Position numbers and translations under genes: made by a program. This document shows positions 1 to 15,844 of a stretch of 64,000 nucleotides of DNA, piece after piece (the first letter of the stretch is position 1; each line of letters starts with the position of its first letter). Under the pieces are notes generated by a model. That model had not been told where the DNA came from and made no database searches. It was given only the letters and a program-made list of their open reading frames with translations. The DNA is from Erpobdella octoculata (Eukaryota > Annelida > Clitellata > Hirudinida > Erpobdellidae), in assembly GCA_963978895.1 (NCBI GenBank), contig OZ022238.1, positions 5,620,742-5,684,741 on the forward strand. Direction: 5' to 3'.

Positions 1-1540
<1,540 letters not shown>

Positions 1541-2013
1541 GAATTTGTTTATTATCAGAACCAAAAATATAAAAAACGTCTATAGAATCTAGCCATAAAA
1601 AATTAATAAGTCTGAAAGTTATATTTTTGATGAAGAGGAGCTACATCAGGCTCCTCTATACTGACATAGCTCTATACATTAATAGCTTTTGTGAAACGTA
1701 CGCCGTACGTTCTTTAATGAAATAAATATAAAGATTATATATGAATATTAGAAACTTTATAAAAATTAACAGAATAAACTAAGAAGTTGTTTAATAAATG
1801 CTCAAGGATAGATATCAGAAAATACTCTGAAATGTCATATGACGAGCTGATTCATAGAGAATATTATGGATTTTAAAATTAAAATATTAAACAGTTTTGC
1901 AAGTTCTTTGATAACATGTTGATTGATTTGTTTGGACAAAGATAAATAAATTAAACTGTGTATTACAAAATTGAAACGAAAAAACTTGCGGGGAAAATGT
2001 AGAATGTCAGTAA

Positions 2014-2181
2014 ATGAAAGTAAACCGCTTTGAGTGGTTTAGAGTTAGCCGTGTAGCGTGGAATGGTGTTACCCGTAGACACCGAGCTTTGGTGCACAAG
2101 AAAGTAGACTATATTAGGCATGACCACGCAGTCCGTGTTCCTTCGCTCAAAATTCTCTTAGTAAATGAAGCAGTCATCTAA
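2014..2181 (+). CDS. Small unidentified ORF (55 codons)
   Basis: ATG at 2014, stop TAA at 2179-2181. The predicted peptide is basic and aromatic (it begins MKVNRFEWFRVSR) and its base composition is clearly less AT-rich than the surroundings. I do not recognise it. It has no visible signal peptide or domain and no clear splice sites. It could be a micropeptide, an orphan exon, or a fragment of an old mobile element. Confidence 0.2.
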   Translation: MKVNRFEWFRVSRVAWNGVTRRHRALVHKKVDYIRHDHAVRVPSLKILLVNEAVI

Positions 2182-2607
2182 TGATTGAATGGGAATATTA
2201 CACAACATCCAGTTGTAAAGCATTTTCCCAGGCGCAAACATACACATCGTTACAAGGCTTGTAACTTTACAACATCTTATTTATTCATCTAAATAGTTTT
2301 TATTGTCCTGTTTTTGTGTTAAAGAATTTAAAACTTTAACGCACACACTTGTGCTGTAACCCAAAATTAGATTCTACTTGAAATGCAAAAATACTTAAAA
2401 ATACTAAATTGTTGTTAACAAAATAAAAAACATTTGCTGACGTTGAAATAAAGTTTTGTCACATTAATGCACTTGACTTGAATAAATGTTCGGTCGTATT
2501 TCGTCTGGAATGGCTTGCTTGCCTTATTCTTAAACGAATCAAAAATATACACTTTTGTCTAAATAAATCAATCAAACAGCCAAACTTGTGATTAAAATAA
2601 AACTTAC

Positions 2608-3292
2608 TTTTTCCGTTCGTAAGTTGGTCTTCGGAGCTATTTGCGTTAGAAGTTGGTGACTCGAATGCTGGCGACTTTCAGCGGCAGCTGCGGCCGTGGA
2701 CGAGCAGCTGGCTCGGTTGTGCCGATCTTTACTTATTCGCTTCGCGAGAAGCTGGCAGTGAGTGGACATGGTTTTCTCCAGCGTTAAAATGGCTTTGGTC
2801 AACTTAAGGTGTGGATCGGTAGTTTCCAGTATCATCTCCTGGTCCCCTAGAGTTAGCTGGGGCAGGTTTTCCAAAGTATGCATCGACTTCTTAGTCTTAT
2901 ATTCGGGAGAAAATGGATCTTGACATGAACTGAGCTTGCGCTTAATGTGTATGTCTGGAGTGAATTCGGGCGAGTCGTCAGAAATCGGTGCCGAAGGTTT
3001 CGAGTCGCGACTGTCCTCCTCGTCGTCGTCGTCGTCATCGAAGACGTCGAACTTGGGAGGGATCAGACGATTCGATAGAGAACGGTGAGGTCGTTGGGAC
3101 TGAGAGGAGCAGTGGTGGTGGTGATGGTGGTTGTGGTCGTGCTGCAGGTTGCAGATGGCGGGCTCGAGAGGAGAAGAAGGTTGATGGTGGTGAGGAGGTG
3201 GCGGCGGGTCTGAAGTCGGGGTTGAGGCGGTTTTGCGCAGTCTATTCTTTGGAGATACCGTGAAATAGGAGCAATCTTCGTACACTAGTCGA
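2608..3292 (-). CDS. Internal exon of an unidentified acidic, His/Pro-rich protein
   Basis: A 685-nt exon bounded on the minus strand by an acceptor (TTTTCAG, just above 3292) and a strong donor (AAA then GTAAGT at 2607). The frame is open throughout: one leading base, then 228 codons starting RLVYEDCSYFTVSPKNRLRK. Visible regions in order are a Pro run, a His-rich stretch, an acidic DDDDDDDEE block, a conserved-looking segment (PDIHIKRKLSSCQDPFSPEY), a helix-prone segment (LKLTKAILTLEKTM) and an Ala run. The composition suggests a nuclear or regulatory protein, but I cannot assign a family. A 48-codon open segment at 2415-2558, after a TTTAG acceptor, could be the terminal exon. The implied intron would be only 49 nt, so this is speculative. 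Confidence 0.6.
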
Positions 3293-4188
3293 CTGAAAAT
3301 ATTATTATATAAGACATGTTCAAGTTAAATATAATATAATATAATTTAAATTAAATTAGATTTAATTGAATTTAAAAGTAACGAAACATGCTTTTGAACT
3401 TTTTATCACATGAATAATGTGTTGCTGGAATAAATCACAAAAAACAAACAAACTCTGTAAAATTAAATTTAGATTTTAATTATTTAACAAAGATAATTGC
3501 AGCATAAAAAAGCTTATCTGAAATTAGATCAACCTAAATAAGTCCCTTCATAACAAAACCGCAATGATAATTATGATGTTGAATATGACGACGACCACGA
3601 CGACGACGACCACGACGATGATGATGATGATGAGGCTTCATTTAAAAAAACATGTATATTTATATAATTATAAAAATACTATTTTTTTGGTTCTTTAAGT
3701 TAAAAAAATATTTGAAAGCATTGCAAAGTTATAATGTTATATTTGAAAGCATTAGACCCGAAGAATGAAGTATAAAAAAGAACAACAAATTCGAAAGCCA
3801 CCTGACGAATAAAACTAAAAACCTTAACTAAATGGCTTTAAATATTATAACAAACTTTGAATAATAGTTTTAATAGTTTTATTTAATAGTTTCAAACACA
3901 TATCCATTACTACATTAAACGGTGAATATCTTTTAGCAAAAAAAGCTAGAAATAATAATTTGGAAACACTTCATTGAAAAGAACACTTTTTTTCATTTTA
4001 ATTGAGCGTTACACTACGGACTAATGTCTTATCGTCAACCTAAAACGAACAGCTTTTTAATCCCAATACAAAAATGCAGAATAAAAGCACTGAACAAATC
4101 GAAACGTTTTTAAAGAATTAAATATAATAATATTTCTAACAATAAGAATAATTTATACAAAGCAAAAAAAGTGTAAAATGGAACCAAC
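3293..4188. other. Intron or intergenic sequence with a GAC/GAT run
   Basis: AT-rich. An imperfect trinucleotide run (GACGAC/GATGAT) lies near 3588-3632. If the exon link above is right, this is an intron of 896 nt. Nothing else is seen. Confidence 0.4.
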
Positions 4189-4319
4189 TGTTTTGCGACA
4201 TCACTCGGATTTCTCCTGACATCACCGCCATCTTCATTGACAGGTCTTCGGCGTTCTGCGTTGGCCTTTTGCTCTCCATCGACAGTCAGAAGTCGAAACT
4301 GGTTCAGGTTTGCTTCCAT
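4189..4319 (-). CDS. Possible first exon of the 2608-3292 gene
   Basis: Minus-strand ATG at 4319 in a good context (AACAAATGG), followed by 43 codons of GC-richer, charged sequence (MEANLNQFRLLTVDGEQKAN and onward). A GT at 4188-4187 would end the exon with two bases over, which matches the one-base start of the 2608-3292 exon. The donor (CA then GTTGGT) is weak, so the link to that exon is inferred from phase, strand and composition only. The family is not recognised. Confidence 0.35.
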
Positions 4320-5264
4320 TTGTTAACTTTTTGTTTTATTTTATTTTTATCCTATAAGTGAACTTTCTTGTACTGTCTTCATGTATTCATAATTTCTGGA
4401 AAAAAACACAACAGAATTTTAAATATTTATTCAATTTTACAACGCTTATATTAACTTGCAACGTTGTTTGTTTGTTTGTTTCATCGCCGAGTGCGAATAA
4501 GCGCAACGACGTTTTTTTTGCAATTACTTTGTTTCAGCGAAACGTCGAGTGCGAATAAGTACAACGAGTGCGAATTAGACAATCGAGTGCAAATAATAAA
4601 AAAAATTAAAATTTTTTTATTTATTTTATTATTTAATTTTAATAATATTTAGTTTTATAAAAAAATTCACACTAAAAAATAGAAAAAAACCATCTGCTAT
4701 ATTTTAAACAGGATATAAATATAAATGGCGCCCCACGTTTTAAGTGTTAAAAAGTTATTGTTTGTTTGTTATACGAATGTCCACAATTAACGCATGCTAT
4801 CATCAAGACATTTCTCACACAACCCAGAAAAAAATTATTTTTTTTTTTTAGTTCACAAAAACGTGGTATTTTTAAAAGTATTTTTTTAATATTTTATTTA
4901 ACATTTTAGTACATTAATATACGAGCGTTGTTTAAAAAAAAATATTTTTTATATGGTAATATATACACTTTAATATTATTTTTAACATTTTAGTACATTA
5001 GTATACGAGCGTTGTTTTTAAAAAAATATTTTTTATGTTTAATTTAGTTTTAAATACACGCTTAAACAAACAACCCATCTTGCCGAACGAAACGCAACAA
5101 AATACCAACCGGTACCTAAATACCTAACTGAGCTAAATTTGCACAGTAGACTTAAACACATTGAAAGATGCTAGCATGACTCCCTAAGATGGCCAAAAAA
5201 CAGATAAGAAAAAAAATTAACCCTTCTCCTGCAATCCTACAGAAACAATGCAAACCAACATGAA
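4320..5264. other. AT-rich sequence with a short imperfect direct repeat
   Basis: No gene seen. A segment of about 50 bases containing TTTTAGTACATTA and ACGAGCGTTGTTT occurs twice, at about 4905-4950 and 4985-5035. The rest is AT-rich. Confidence 0.5.
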
Positions 5265-5666
5265 TACTGCACGGGCCGAATAGGGCCGAGCTTTAATTTT
5301 AAGGTTTTCAAACGAACCAGGCTGAGTTTGATTGTCCAACCGGGCCGGGACGGACCGAGATTTTTTCTATTGAGCACCAACATAAGTATTGAACTGAAAC
5401 AAAAGAAACAAACCAAAATGACAAAAAAAATATAGTACCAAAATAAGAAAAGTGCCTGAGTACACGGAGGAAAGAATAAAGTGCCCAAAAGATTCGTCCG
5501 AAGGGAATTCCCTCCCACCTAATGGACAACCTATACGGTCATTTTATAGGTATATTAGACCTGTAAAAAGCGGGCCGAGCTGGGCCGGGCTCAACAATTT
5601 GACCTATGAAACGGGCCAGGCCGAGTTGCCGACAAGCTGGGCCGCAAAGAACCGGCCCGTGCAGTA
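5265..5666. mobile_element. GGGCCGGG-type terminal-inverted-repeat element (MITE-like)
   Basis: The 402-bp segment starts TACTGCACGGGCCG and ends with its exact complement. The interior near both ends is built from GGGCC blocks standing out from AT-rich DNA. The flanking 8-mers (AACATGAA left, CACTAGAA right) agree at only five positions, so any target duplication has eroded. Related GGCCCG-rich text, in one case still with TACTGCACGG, lies inside the Helitrons at 15845, 39671 and 62953. No transposase is present, so this is a non-autonomous element. Confidence 0.55.
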
Positions 5667-6791
5667 CACTAGAAACAACAGATTAGCTTCGTCCTATGAG
5701 GCTCTGAAACATTAAAACGTATTGATGGTAATTACTTAATTTTTATTTTTTAGTCTGATATTAAAATATCAATCAAAACGGAATAAGAAAAAAAATGAAA
5801 ACCTTTGAAGCCGCTAGATATTATATTACTTTGATGCCAAATACTGGATTAAACTCTCGGCAGTAACTTTTACATTTATCTTACGAATCATTTTTTATGG
5901 ATTTATTTTTTGAATTGATAATAAATATAGATATATAGTATTTAAAAAATGACGCAGTTTTAAAAGATAATTAAGTTGACGGGATAAATCGACCCCACTC
6001 TGTTTTAAGATTCAATCTACAAGAAATGCATGAATAAAGTTTTCATAAAAGAATTAAACACTTTTATTGTGGAGGTAGTGGCTTTTGGTTTCGAGAAAGT
6101 GTACTGCAAACAATTAAGTACGCATTTTAAAATTGTAGGAAGAAAGGGGAAGGTGGGAAGACATGTGAGGAGAGGTTCGGAAAGCAAAAAGGATTGTTTC
6201 AACCCTTGAAAGAGGGAAAGATTTATATATGGGAAATATAACCAAGTCGAGTTTTTAAGCAGAATTTTATGCTTTTTGTTTTATTTTTCAACATCATTTT
6301 TTAAAATGAAACGTCAAAACAGTTCGTTTAAGATTTTTGTTTTCGTAATAAAAAAAAAGTAAAAAAGAAACAAAATTCGTAACCAGTCCTCGAAAATAAA
6401 TTCGCAGAGAGTCAAAATATTATTGTTAATCAATGACGATGACGATAATTATGATTTGAAAATAATACTGGTCACGATGAGATTAAAATGCTTACTATTG
6501 AAATAAGCACTTGAATTAAAATCTTTTTTAAGAAAAGGGTTTTAATCAGTACTCTATGTGTTTGTTATGCAGCTTAGGAAACAAGAACTCGCGTATGTTT
6601 TTCTCATTCAGCATCTATGACGTCAATGGAAGCATCTAGGTAGATTTTCTTCAAACAGAAACCTTTTGCAATTACTCTGCACACCTTTTTAATGATCTCA
6701 GGCTTTCTGACGGAAAAATGGTTTTTTCAATCTGTAACACGGTTCTCAATAGGAACTTGTTGAATGGAGACAAAGATAAAATTAAATAATT
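5667..6791. other. AT-rich sequence, no gene seen
   Basis: No coding segment with splice sites, no RNA gene and no repeat end recognised. Confidence 0.5.
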
Positions 6792-7838
6792 AGTGAGTGA
6801 GTGAGTGAGTGAGTGAGTGAGTGAGTGAGTGAGTGAGTGAGTGAGTGAGTGAGTGAGTGAGTGAGTGAGTGAGTGAGTGAGTGAGTGAGTGAGTGAGTGA
6901 GTGAGTGAGTGAGTGAGTGAGTGAGTGAGTGAGTGAGTGAGTGAGTGAGTGAGTGAGTGAGTGAGTGAGTGAGTGAGTGAGTGAGTGAGTGAGTGAGTGA
7001 GTGAGTGAGTGAGTGAGTGAGTGAGTGAGTGAGTGAGTGAGTGAGTGAGTGAGTGAGTGAGTGAGTGAGTGAGTGAGTGAGTGAGTGAGTGAGTGAGTGA
7101 GTGAGTGAGTGAGTGAGTGAGTGAGTGAGTGAGTGAGTGAGTGAGTGAGTGAGTGAGTGAGTGAGTGAGTGAGTGAGTGAGTGAGTGAGTGAGTGAGTGA
7201 GTGAGTGAGTGAGTGAGTGAGTGAGTGAGTGAGTGAGTGAGTGAGTGAGTGAGTGAGTGAGTGAGTGAGTGAGTGAGTGAGTGAGTGAGTGAGTGAGTGA
7301 GTGAGTGAGTGAGTGAGTGAGTGAGTGAGTGAGTGAGTGAGTGAGTGAGTGAGTGAGTGAGTGAGTGAGTGAGTGAGTGAGTGAGTGAGTGAGTGAGTGA
7401 GTGAGTGAGTGAGTGAGTGAGTGAGTGAGTGAGTGAGTGAGTGAGTGAGTGAGTGAGTGAGTGAGTGAGTGAGTGAGTGAGTGAGTGAGTGAGTGAGTGA
7501 GTGAGTGAGTGAGTGAGTGAGTGAGTGAGTGAGTGAGTGAGTGAGTGAGTGAGTGAGTGAGTGAGTGAGTGAGTGAGTGAGTGAGTGAGTGAGTGAGTGA
7601 GTGAGTGAGTGAGTGAGTGAGTGAGTGAGTGAGTGAGTGAGTGAGTGAGTGAGTGAGTGAGTGAGTGAGTGAGTGAGTGAGTGAGTGAGTGAGTGAGTGA
7701 GTGAGTGAGTGAGTGAGTGAGTGAGTGAGTGAGTGAGTGAGTGAGTGAGTGAGTGAGTGAGTGAGTGAGTGAGTGAGTGAGTGAGTGAGTGAGTGAGTGA
7801 GTGAGCGAGCGAGCGAGTGAGTTAGTTAGTTAGTGAGT
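6792..7838. repeat. Giant (GTGA)n microsatellite, about 1 kb
   Basis: Roughly 250 uninterrupted copies of GTGA from 6792 to about 7804, then a variant tail of GAGC and GTTA units to 7838. All reading frames inside contain stops, so it is not coding. Confidence 0.98.
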
Positions 7839-9680
7839 ATATAAGAGTATATTGAGAAAAATTCAGCTATTTGACACCACACTGAAAAATTAGATGCAGC
7901 CTCAAGAAATATGAATTCTTTCTATAATTATTTCATCTAGGCAATACTTTTCTTTACCTCAACTTTTAATTCTCAGCTGCAAAGAAAAAAAAATAAAAAA
8001 AACTTACAGAGGAATTAGTCGAGTCAAGAACAGAACTATAAAATTAAACTTTTTCACAAATACCTTAAATTTCAGATTTGTTGTTTTTAAAACATAGTTG
8101 TAATAAAACTATTTTTACAAATTAAAACTAAAATTTATTATTTTAGAAGATTTCCAACGTCTAACAGAATGTATCGACTCGAGAAACGAGTTCATATTTT
8201 AAGTTTCCCTTTGATTGGGCGACCTGAAGTTTGTTAATTATTTCTTCCAAACCTTCTCTTCAAGAAAGCATGCGATGCCAGCGATGCAATACCGGCGGGG
8301 AAAGTGAATATGAGAGATTTGTATAAAAAGGAATTTAAGAAAGACTGACTTAAACACACATACATGTACAGACACAACCACACATACATGTACAGACACA
8401 CACACATACATGTACAAACACACAATCTACTTCACACTCCAAAGTAATTTGATTATGTCCTTGCTTGCACAAATCTTTACAAACTGGTGAAACACTGTAG
8501 TATCTACCAGCCTGACAAACGCTTATCATTATTATCGTGAAAAAAAATAAATAGAAACTATTACGTTTTGATTGAAGTTTTCTGCAATTCAATGCTGGAC
8601 ATTTTACGCTTTTCTGCAATTTGTTACAGGACATTGACGTTTTTTAAATACTTTACATTAGCACATATCCTTTGTCTGTCTGTCTGTCTGATTGAACACA
8701 AACCCATTTCCAGTCATCCAATCGATCTGAAACTTGGTCCATAGACATTTTAGGATCAAAAATAAATTTTGAGGTAATCACGCTAAACAAATTAAATAAA
8801 ATAAAAAAATACAAAGGATTTTTAAAAAACGAAGTTTTTTACGGTTCACTTGTTTACTGTTTACTGCTAGACGACATTTAGGTACTATTCTCTTCTCATC
8901 TAAAAAATATTAGTGTGAAAACATCAGCTTGACTTTCCGTTTCAGGACGATCTCGTCGACCTCATCGTCTTAAACTCTCAGTAAAATTTTAACTTAATTT
9001 CTTTTCTTCCGTACTTTTTATTCAGTATTATTTCTGCTGCCGTTTCAAAAAACACCTCGGACTACTTGCGACCAGCATAGATTTTTGTTTCTCAACATTT
9101 GCATGTTTTAAATTATTTTTTTTAGACTTACATCAACCTATAAATGATTTGTTGGTTTTCAAGATTAAAAATATCTTCAAAAATTAAAAAATTAAAAAAT
9201 CTTAAAATATTAATTTTTATTAAAATTTTAAAAACGTCAAACAGCATTCAATAACCAAAACTAACATTGGTTTGTCATATAACCTAAAAGTCTACCACTA
9301 GCCTGATATAAATAAAACAGAGAGTAAAAAAAAAAAGATTGATGCCAAGAAAAAAAAAGTAAAATAAATAAAAGCAGAAAAAGAATCGGAAAGTTTTCTT
9401 GAAGAAATGTATTGTATTTATTTAAACAAATCTTGTTTACATAATTGGAGTAGCAGAATTTCCATTTCTGCGTGTTTTTATTCTGCTCAATAGGTGAAAA
9501 CACTAAGCAACTGATTATGAAACTTTTAAAACTTGTACCGATTAAAAATAAACCAACTTTAAACTTTCAAAGAAGAATAATAATAAAAACTACTCAAATC
9601 AAATTGAAACCAATTGTTTCTATCATTGATCACAAATCTGTCAATGTGGAATTTATCTTATCCTATCTCTTAAGTTACGA
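7839..9680. other. AT-rich sequence with a short 24-bp tandem repeat
   Basis: Three copies of a unit containing ACACATACATGTACAG lie at about 8351-8422. A (TGTC)n run plus TCCAATCGATC at about 8680-8735 resembles the inner part of the TIR family at 30251, 32745 and 53562. No gene is evident. Confidence 0.45.
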
Positions 9681-9689
9681 AAAAACATG

Positions 9690-9765
9690 GCCGGCTTCGT
9701 GCAGTTGTCTATCGAGAATTTCAGCGTGTTGAATTTGACGTTCAGGTCATCCACATTGACCGTCT
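9690..9765. other. Coding-like island of unresolved strand
   Basis: A segment of about 75 bases is much less AT-rich than its surroundings and is open on both strands. On the plus strand it starts with ATG (MAGFVQLSIENFSVLNL). On the minus strand it reads VNVDDLNVKFNTLKFSIDN. Possible splice signals exist on either strand but none is decisive. It could be one small exon of a gene whose other exons I could not find. Confidence 0.2.
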
Positions 9766-11484
9766 CTTATAAACTAGGTTTAATTCTAACACTAATTATA
9801 TTAGAATTTGTAGTTCAAAATAAATAAAAAAAACTGAGACAAAGAAACTAAGAAACTGTCTAGCTACACCGACTGCAGTGTAAAATTTTCGTGGATCATA
9901 ACACGTTATACAGCCAAAAGAACTTGTTCAGAATTACGTAAATGGTGATGGTTTACGACTGTTAGTGACTGACAACTCCTCAACTTAGCTTCACAGATGT
10001 AAAGCCGTATGAACTGCCTAAGATTAAAACAAATAGTATACGAAATTTTTTCAAATACTTGCCTAAAATTAAACTGCCTGAAAGTTCGAGCCATAAATTA
10101 ATAATTATTATTATTGTCGAAAATTAACTATTGCTAGTCATTTAATTAGCGGAATATTGTATGTTCGTTATAGTCCCTCTTTTAATTTCTTGTTTTTTTT
10201 GCTCATTTGTTTATGATTTCCTGCGTTCTGTCAGGTTTTCTCTTAAAACACGAATAAATAAATAAATAAGTAATGAAAAAGAAGTTTCAATTACACAATT
10301 GGATGTCCTTACAGCCAAAATTTTACTCGTAGCTCGTACAGCATTCGAAAATAAGCTTCAACAAATGCTCCAATGTGTAATACCTGGAACCAGTTTGAAC
10401 CGTGTACAGAGTCTAAACCAAAAACATTCAGTAGGTATTAAGAGCTGCATACATTGTTGAATGTAGGCGTATAAATAAACACTACATGTGGTAACTAGCT
10501 TGTGTACAAGTATCTCGACAACTCTGTTTATAAATAACTTTACACAAACATGCACATCTTTTTCCAAGTGTACAAAATATTTTTTACAATCACACGTGTT
10601 AATGACTTTACACCTACATGTTCAAATAGCTACACATTCTCGAGTTAAAACATTTGGCCCAAACGTGTGGGAATAACTTTTTAGTAACATGTTCACTATT
10701 TGTTCACATAATTTGGAGCCTTCGTGTGCAAATATTTTTTTAGAACAACGTAAACAATTAGGTATCTTAGCACCCCGAGTAAAACAAATGCGGGGTTTCG
10801 TTCCATAACTCTGGCCAGAGACTACTACGCCAGTAAAAACAAGAAATATAAAAGTCGAAAGCCCAGAATCAAATCAATAGATTGAAATAATACATTCAGT
10901 ACAACTGTCATTTAGCGACTCTCCTTAACAAAACTAGTAGTATATTAATACATATAACAAACTAAAAATTGATCATACAAATAGCGTATACAATAACTTA
11001 AGAAACTTTTAAATTGTTTTTTTTTTCAAAATTATAAATTTAATATTATAACTTAAGAAACTTTAAAATTGTTTTTTTTCATAATTATAAATTTAATATT
11101 ATCTTGAATCTCGACGTAAATGCTTACCAATGCGTTGGAGTATCCGAAAGATATTCTCAAAACCGACGCATATCGTAGAGTCAAAAAAGACACGAATTTA
11201 CAGTAAAAAAAATATTATAACACCAGGAGAAAATAACGACAATAAATAAAATAAAATAAAATAAAACTTGAACAAAACTTTATAAGTTTCAATTTCCTAC
11301 TTTTCAGACGCTTCGTGACGTAGCAGTGTTAATTTCAAATTTCCAGAGAATACTTTCCAGTTGTGTATTACACGCAGGCGATCTTGCTTACATCTCTGTT
11401 GTAAACTAGGAGAGGTTTCGTAATAGATGGAGCAACATATTTTCGTAAGCGTGCGCTCGCACAATGATATCCGAACGGTGCTGT
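9766..11484. other. AT-rich sequence, no gene seen
   Basis: A segment of about 40 bases (ACTTAAGAAACTTT followed by a T run and TTTAATATTAT) is tandemly repeated twice near 10996-11102. No gene, RNA or transposon end is recognised. Confidence 0.45.
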
Positions 11485-11570
<86 letters not shown>

Positions 11571-11576
11571 ATGATG

Positions 11577-11608
<32 letters not shown>

Positions 11609-11771
11609 GATGATGATGGTGATGGTGATGATGATGGTGATGGTGATAATGATGGTGAAGGTGGTGCTGGTGACGATGACGATGAGGACAATGATGACGA
11701 TGATGACGACGACGAGGATGATGGTGTTGAAGATGATAACAGTGATGGTAGTGGTTATGATGATGATTTTG
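11485..11771. repeat. (GAT)n microsatellite, degrading to the right
   Basis: Pure ATG/GAT triplets at the left, progressively interrupted by GGT, GAC and GAA triplets to the right. Translations are poly-Met, poly-His or poly-Asp and are not protein evidence. Confidence 0.97.
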
Positions 11772-12025
11772 TGATCTCAATGTTGAGAATGATGATTTTT
11801 TCTAAATGGTGATTGATGTTAAAATGACCATGATGAGTCCATATAAATAATTACACTCGTGCTCTATCACATCCATCTTATGGCAATTTTGGCGCAAGAC
11901 AAAGCTGGCGATTTAATGGGGTGAAAATAAAAGTGACACTTAGTTCTACAAGCCCATTTACATGATTATCAGCCAGACCGATAATCGGTCATAAAATATC
12001 GGCCGATCATAAATTATTGTAATTG

Positions 12026-13886
<1,861 letters not shown>

Positions 13887-14389
13887 TTAACTTATATGAG
13901 TTTTTTGATGGTACTTCAAATGATCGTTTCGAGAAAAACATTTTTCACATGTTGGACATTTGTACGGCTTCTCTTTTGTGTGAGTTTTCACATGCTGCTT
14001 TAAGTGGATCATTTGAGAAAAACTTTTCTCACAATTTTGACACTTGTAGGGTTTTTCACCAGTGTGAGTTTTTATATGATTCTGCAAATGAAAGTTTTGA
14101 AGAAACCCTTTTTCACAATATTCACATTTGTACGGTTTATCGTCACTGTGAATTTTTAAATGTTGTTTTAAATATAAGTTTCGAGTGAAACTTTTTTCGC
14201 AATACTCACAATTATAGGTTTTCTCATCAGTGTGTATCTTTAGATGTCGTTTTAAAGGTTTGTTCTGGAAAAACGACTTTTCACAATATTGGCATTTATA
14301 TGGTTTTTCACCTGAATGTTTTTGTAGATGATGCTTTAAAATTGTGTTCTGAGAGAATGATTTTTCACAAAATTGACATTTATATGACA
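13887..14389 (-). CDS. C2H2 zinc-finger protein, 3' part, N-terminal side cut by a Helitron
   Basis: The minus-strand frame ends at TAA 13887-13889 and encodes six consecutive C2H2 fingers of the form CxxCEKxFxxNxxLKxHxxxH, joined by Krüppel-type linkers (GEKPYKC, DEKTYNC, DDKPYKC, GEKPYKC, KEKPYKC). All six Cys2His2 sets are intact, so the protein probably bound DNA as a nuclear factor. Upstream of the first finger the frame runs straight into a Helitron terminus (CTAG at 14390-14393), so the start and any 5' exons are displaced or lost. Degenerate relatives with the same CEK signature lie at 49100, 60570 and 61130, indicating a local expanding family. Whether this copy is still expressed is unknown. 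Confidence 0.75.
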
Positions 14390-15645
<1,256 letters not shown>

Positions 15646-15657
15646 TATATATATAAA

Positions 15658-15843
15658 TCTCGTGTCAGTGTTTGAAATTGAACTCCTCCGAAACGGCTGA
15701 ACTGATTTTTATAAAATTTTTGTGTACCTTTAGTAGGTCTGGGGATAGGTCTATGGCTATTAAGAATATTTTTTTAAATTATTAAAAAGTTATTTTGGAA
15801 AAACAAAGGACAAACACACAAACAAACACTTATATATATATAT
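15658..15843 (+). mobile_element. Helitron-like fragment (family C)
   Basis: Begins A then TCTCGTGTCAGTG and contains AACTCCTCCGAAACGGCTGA, a sequence I associate with Helitron 5' regions in invertebrates. It is flanked on the right by the next Helitron. Only the 5' part is recognisable. Confidence 0.4.
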
Positions 15844-15844
15844 A

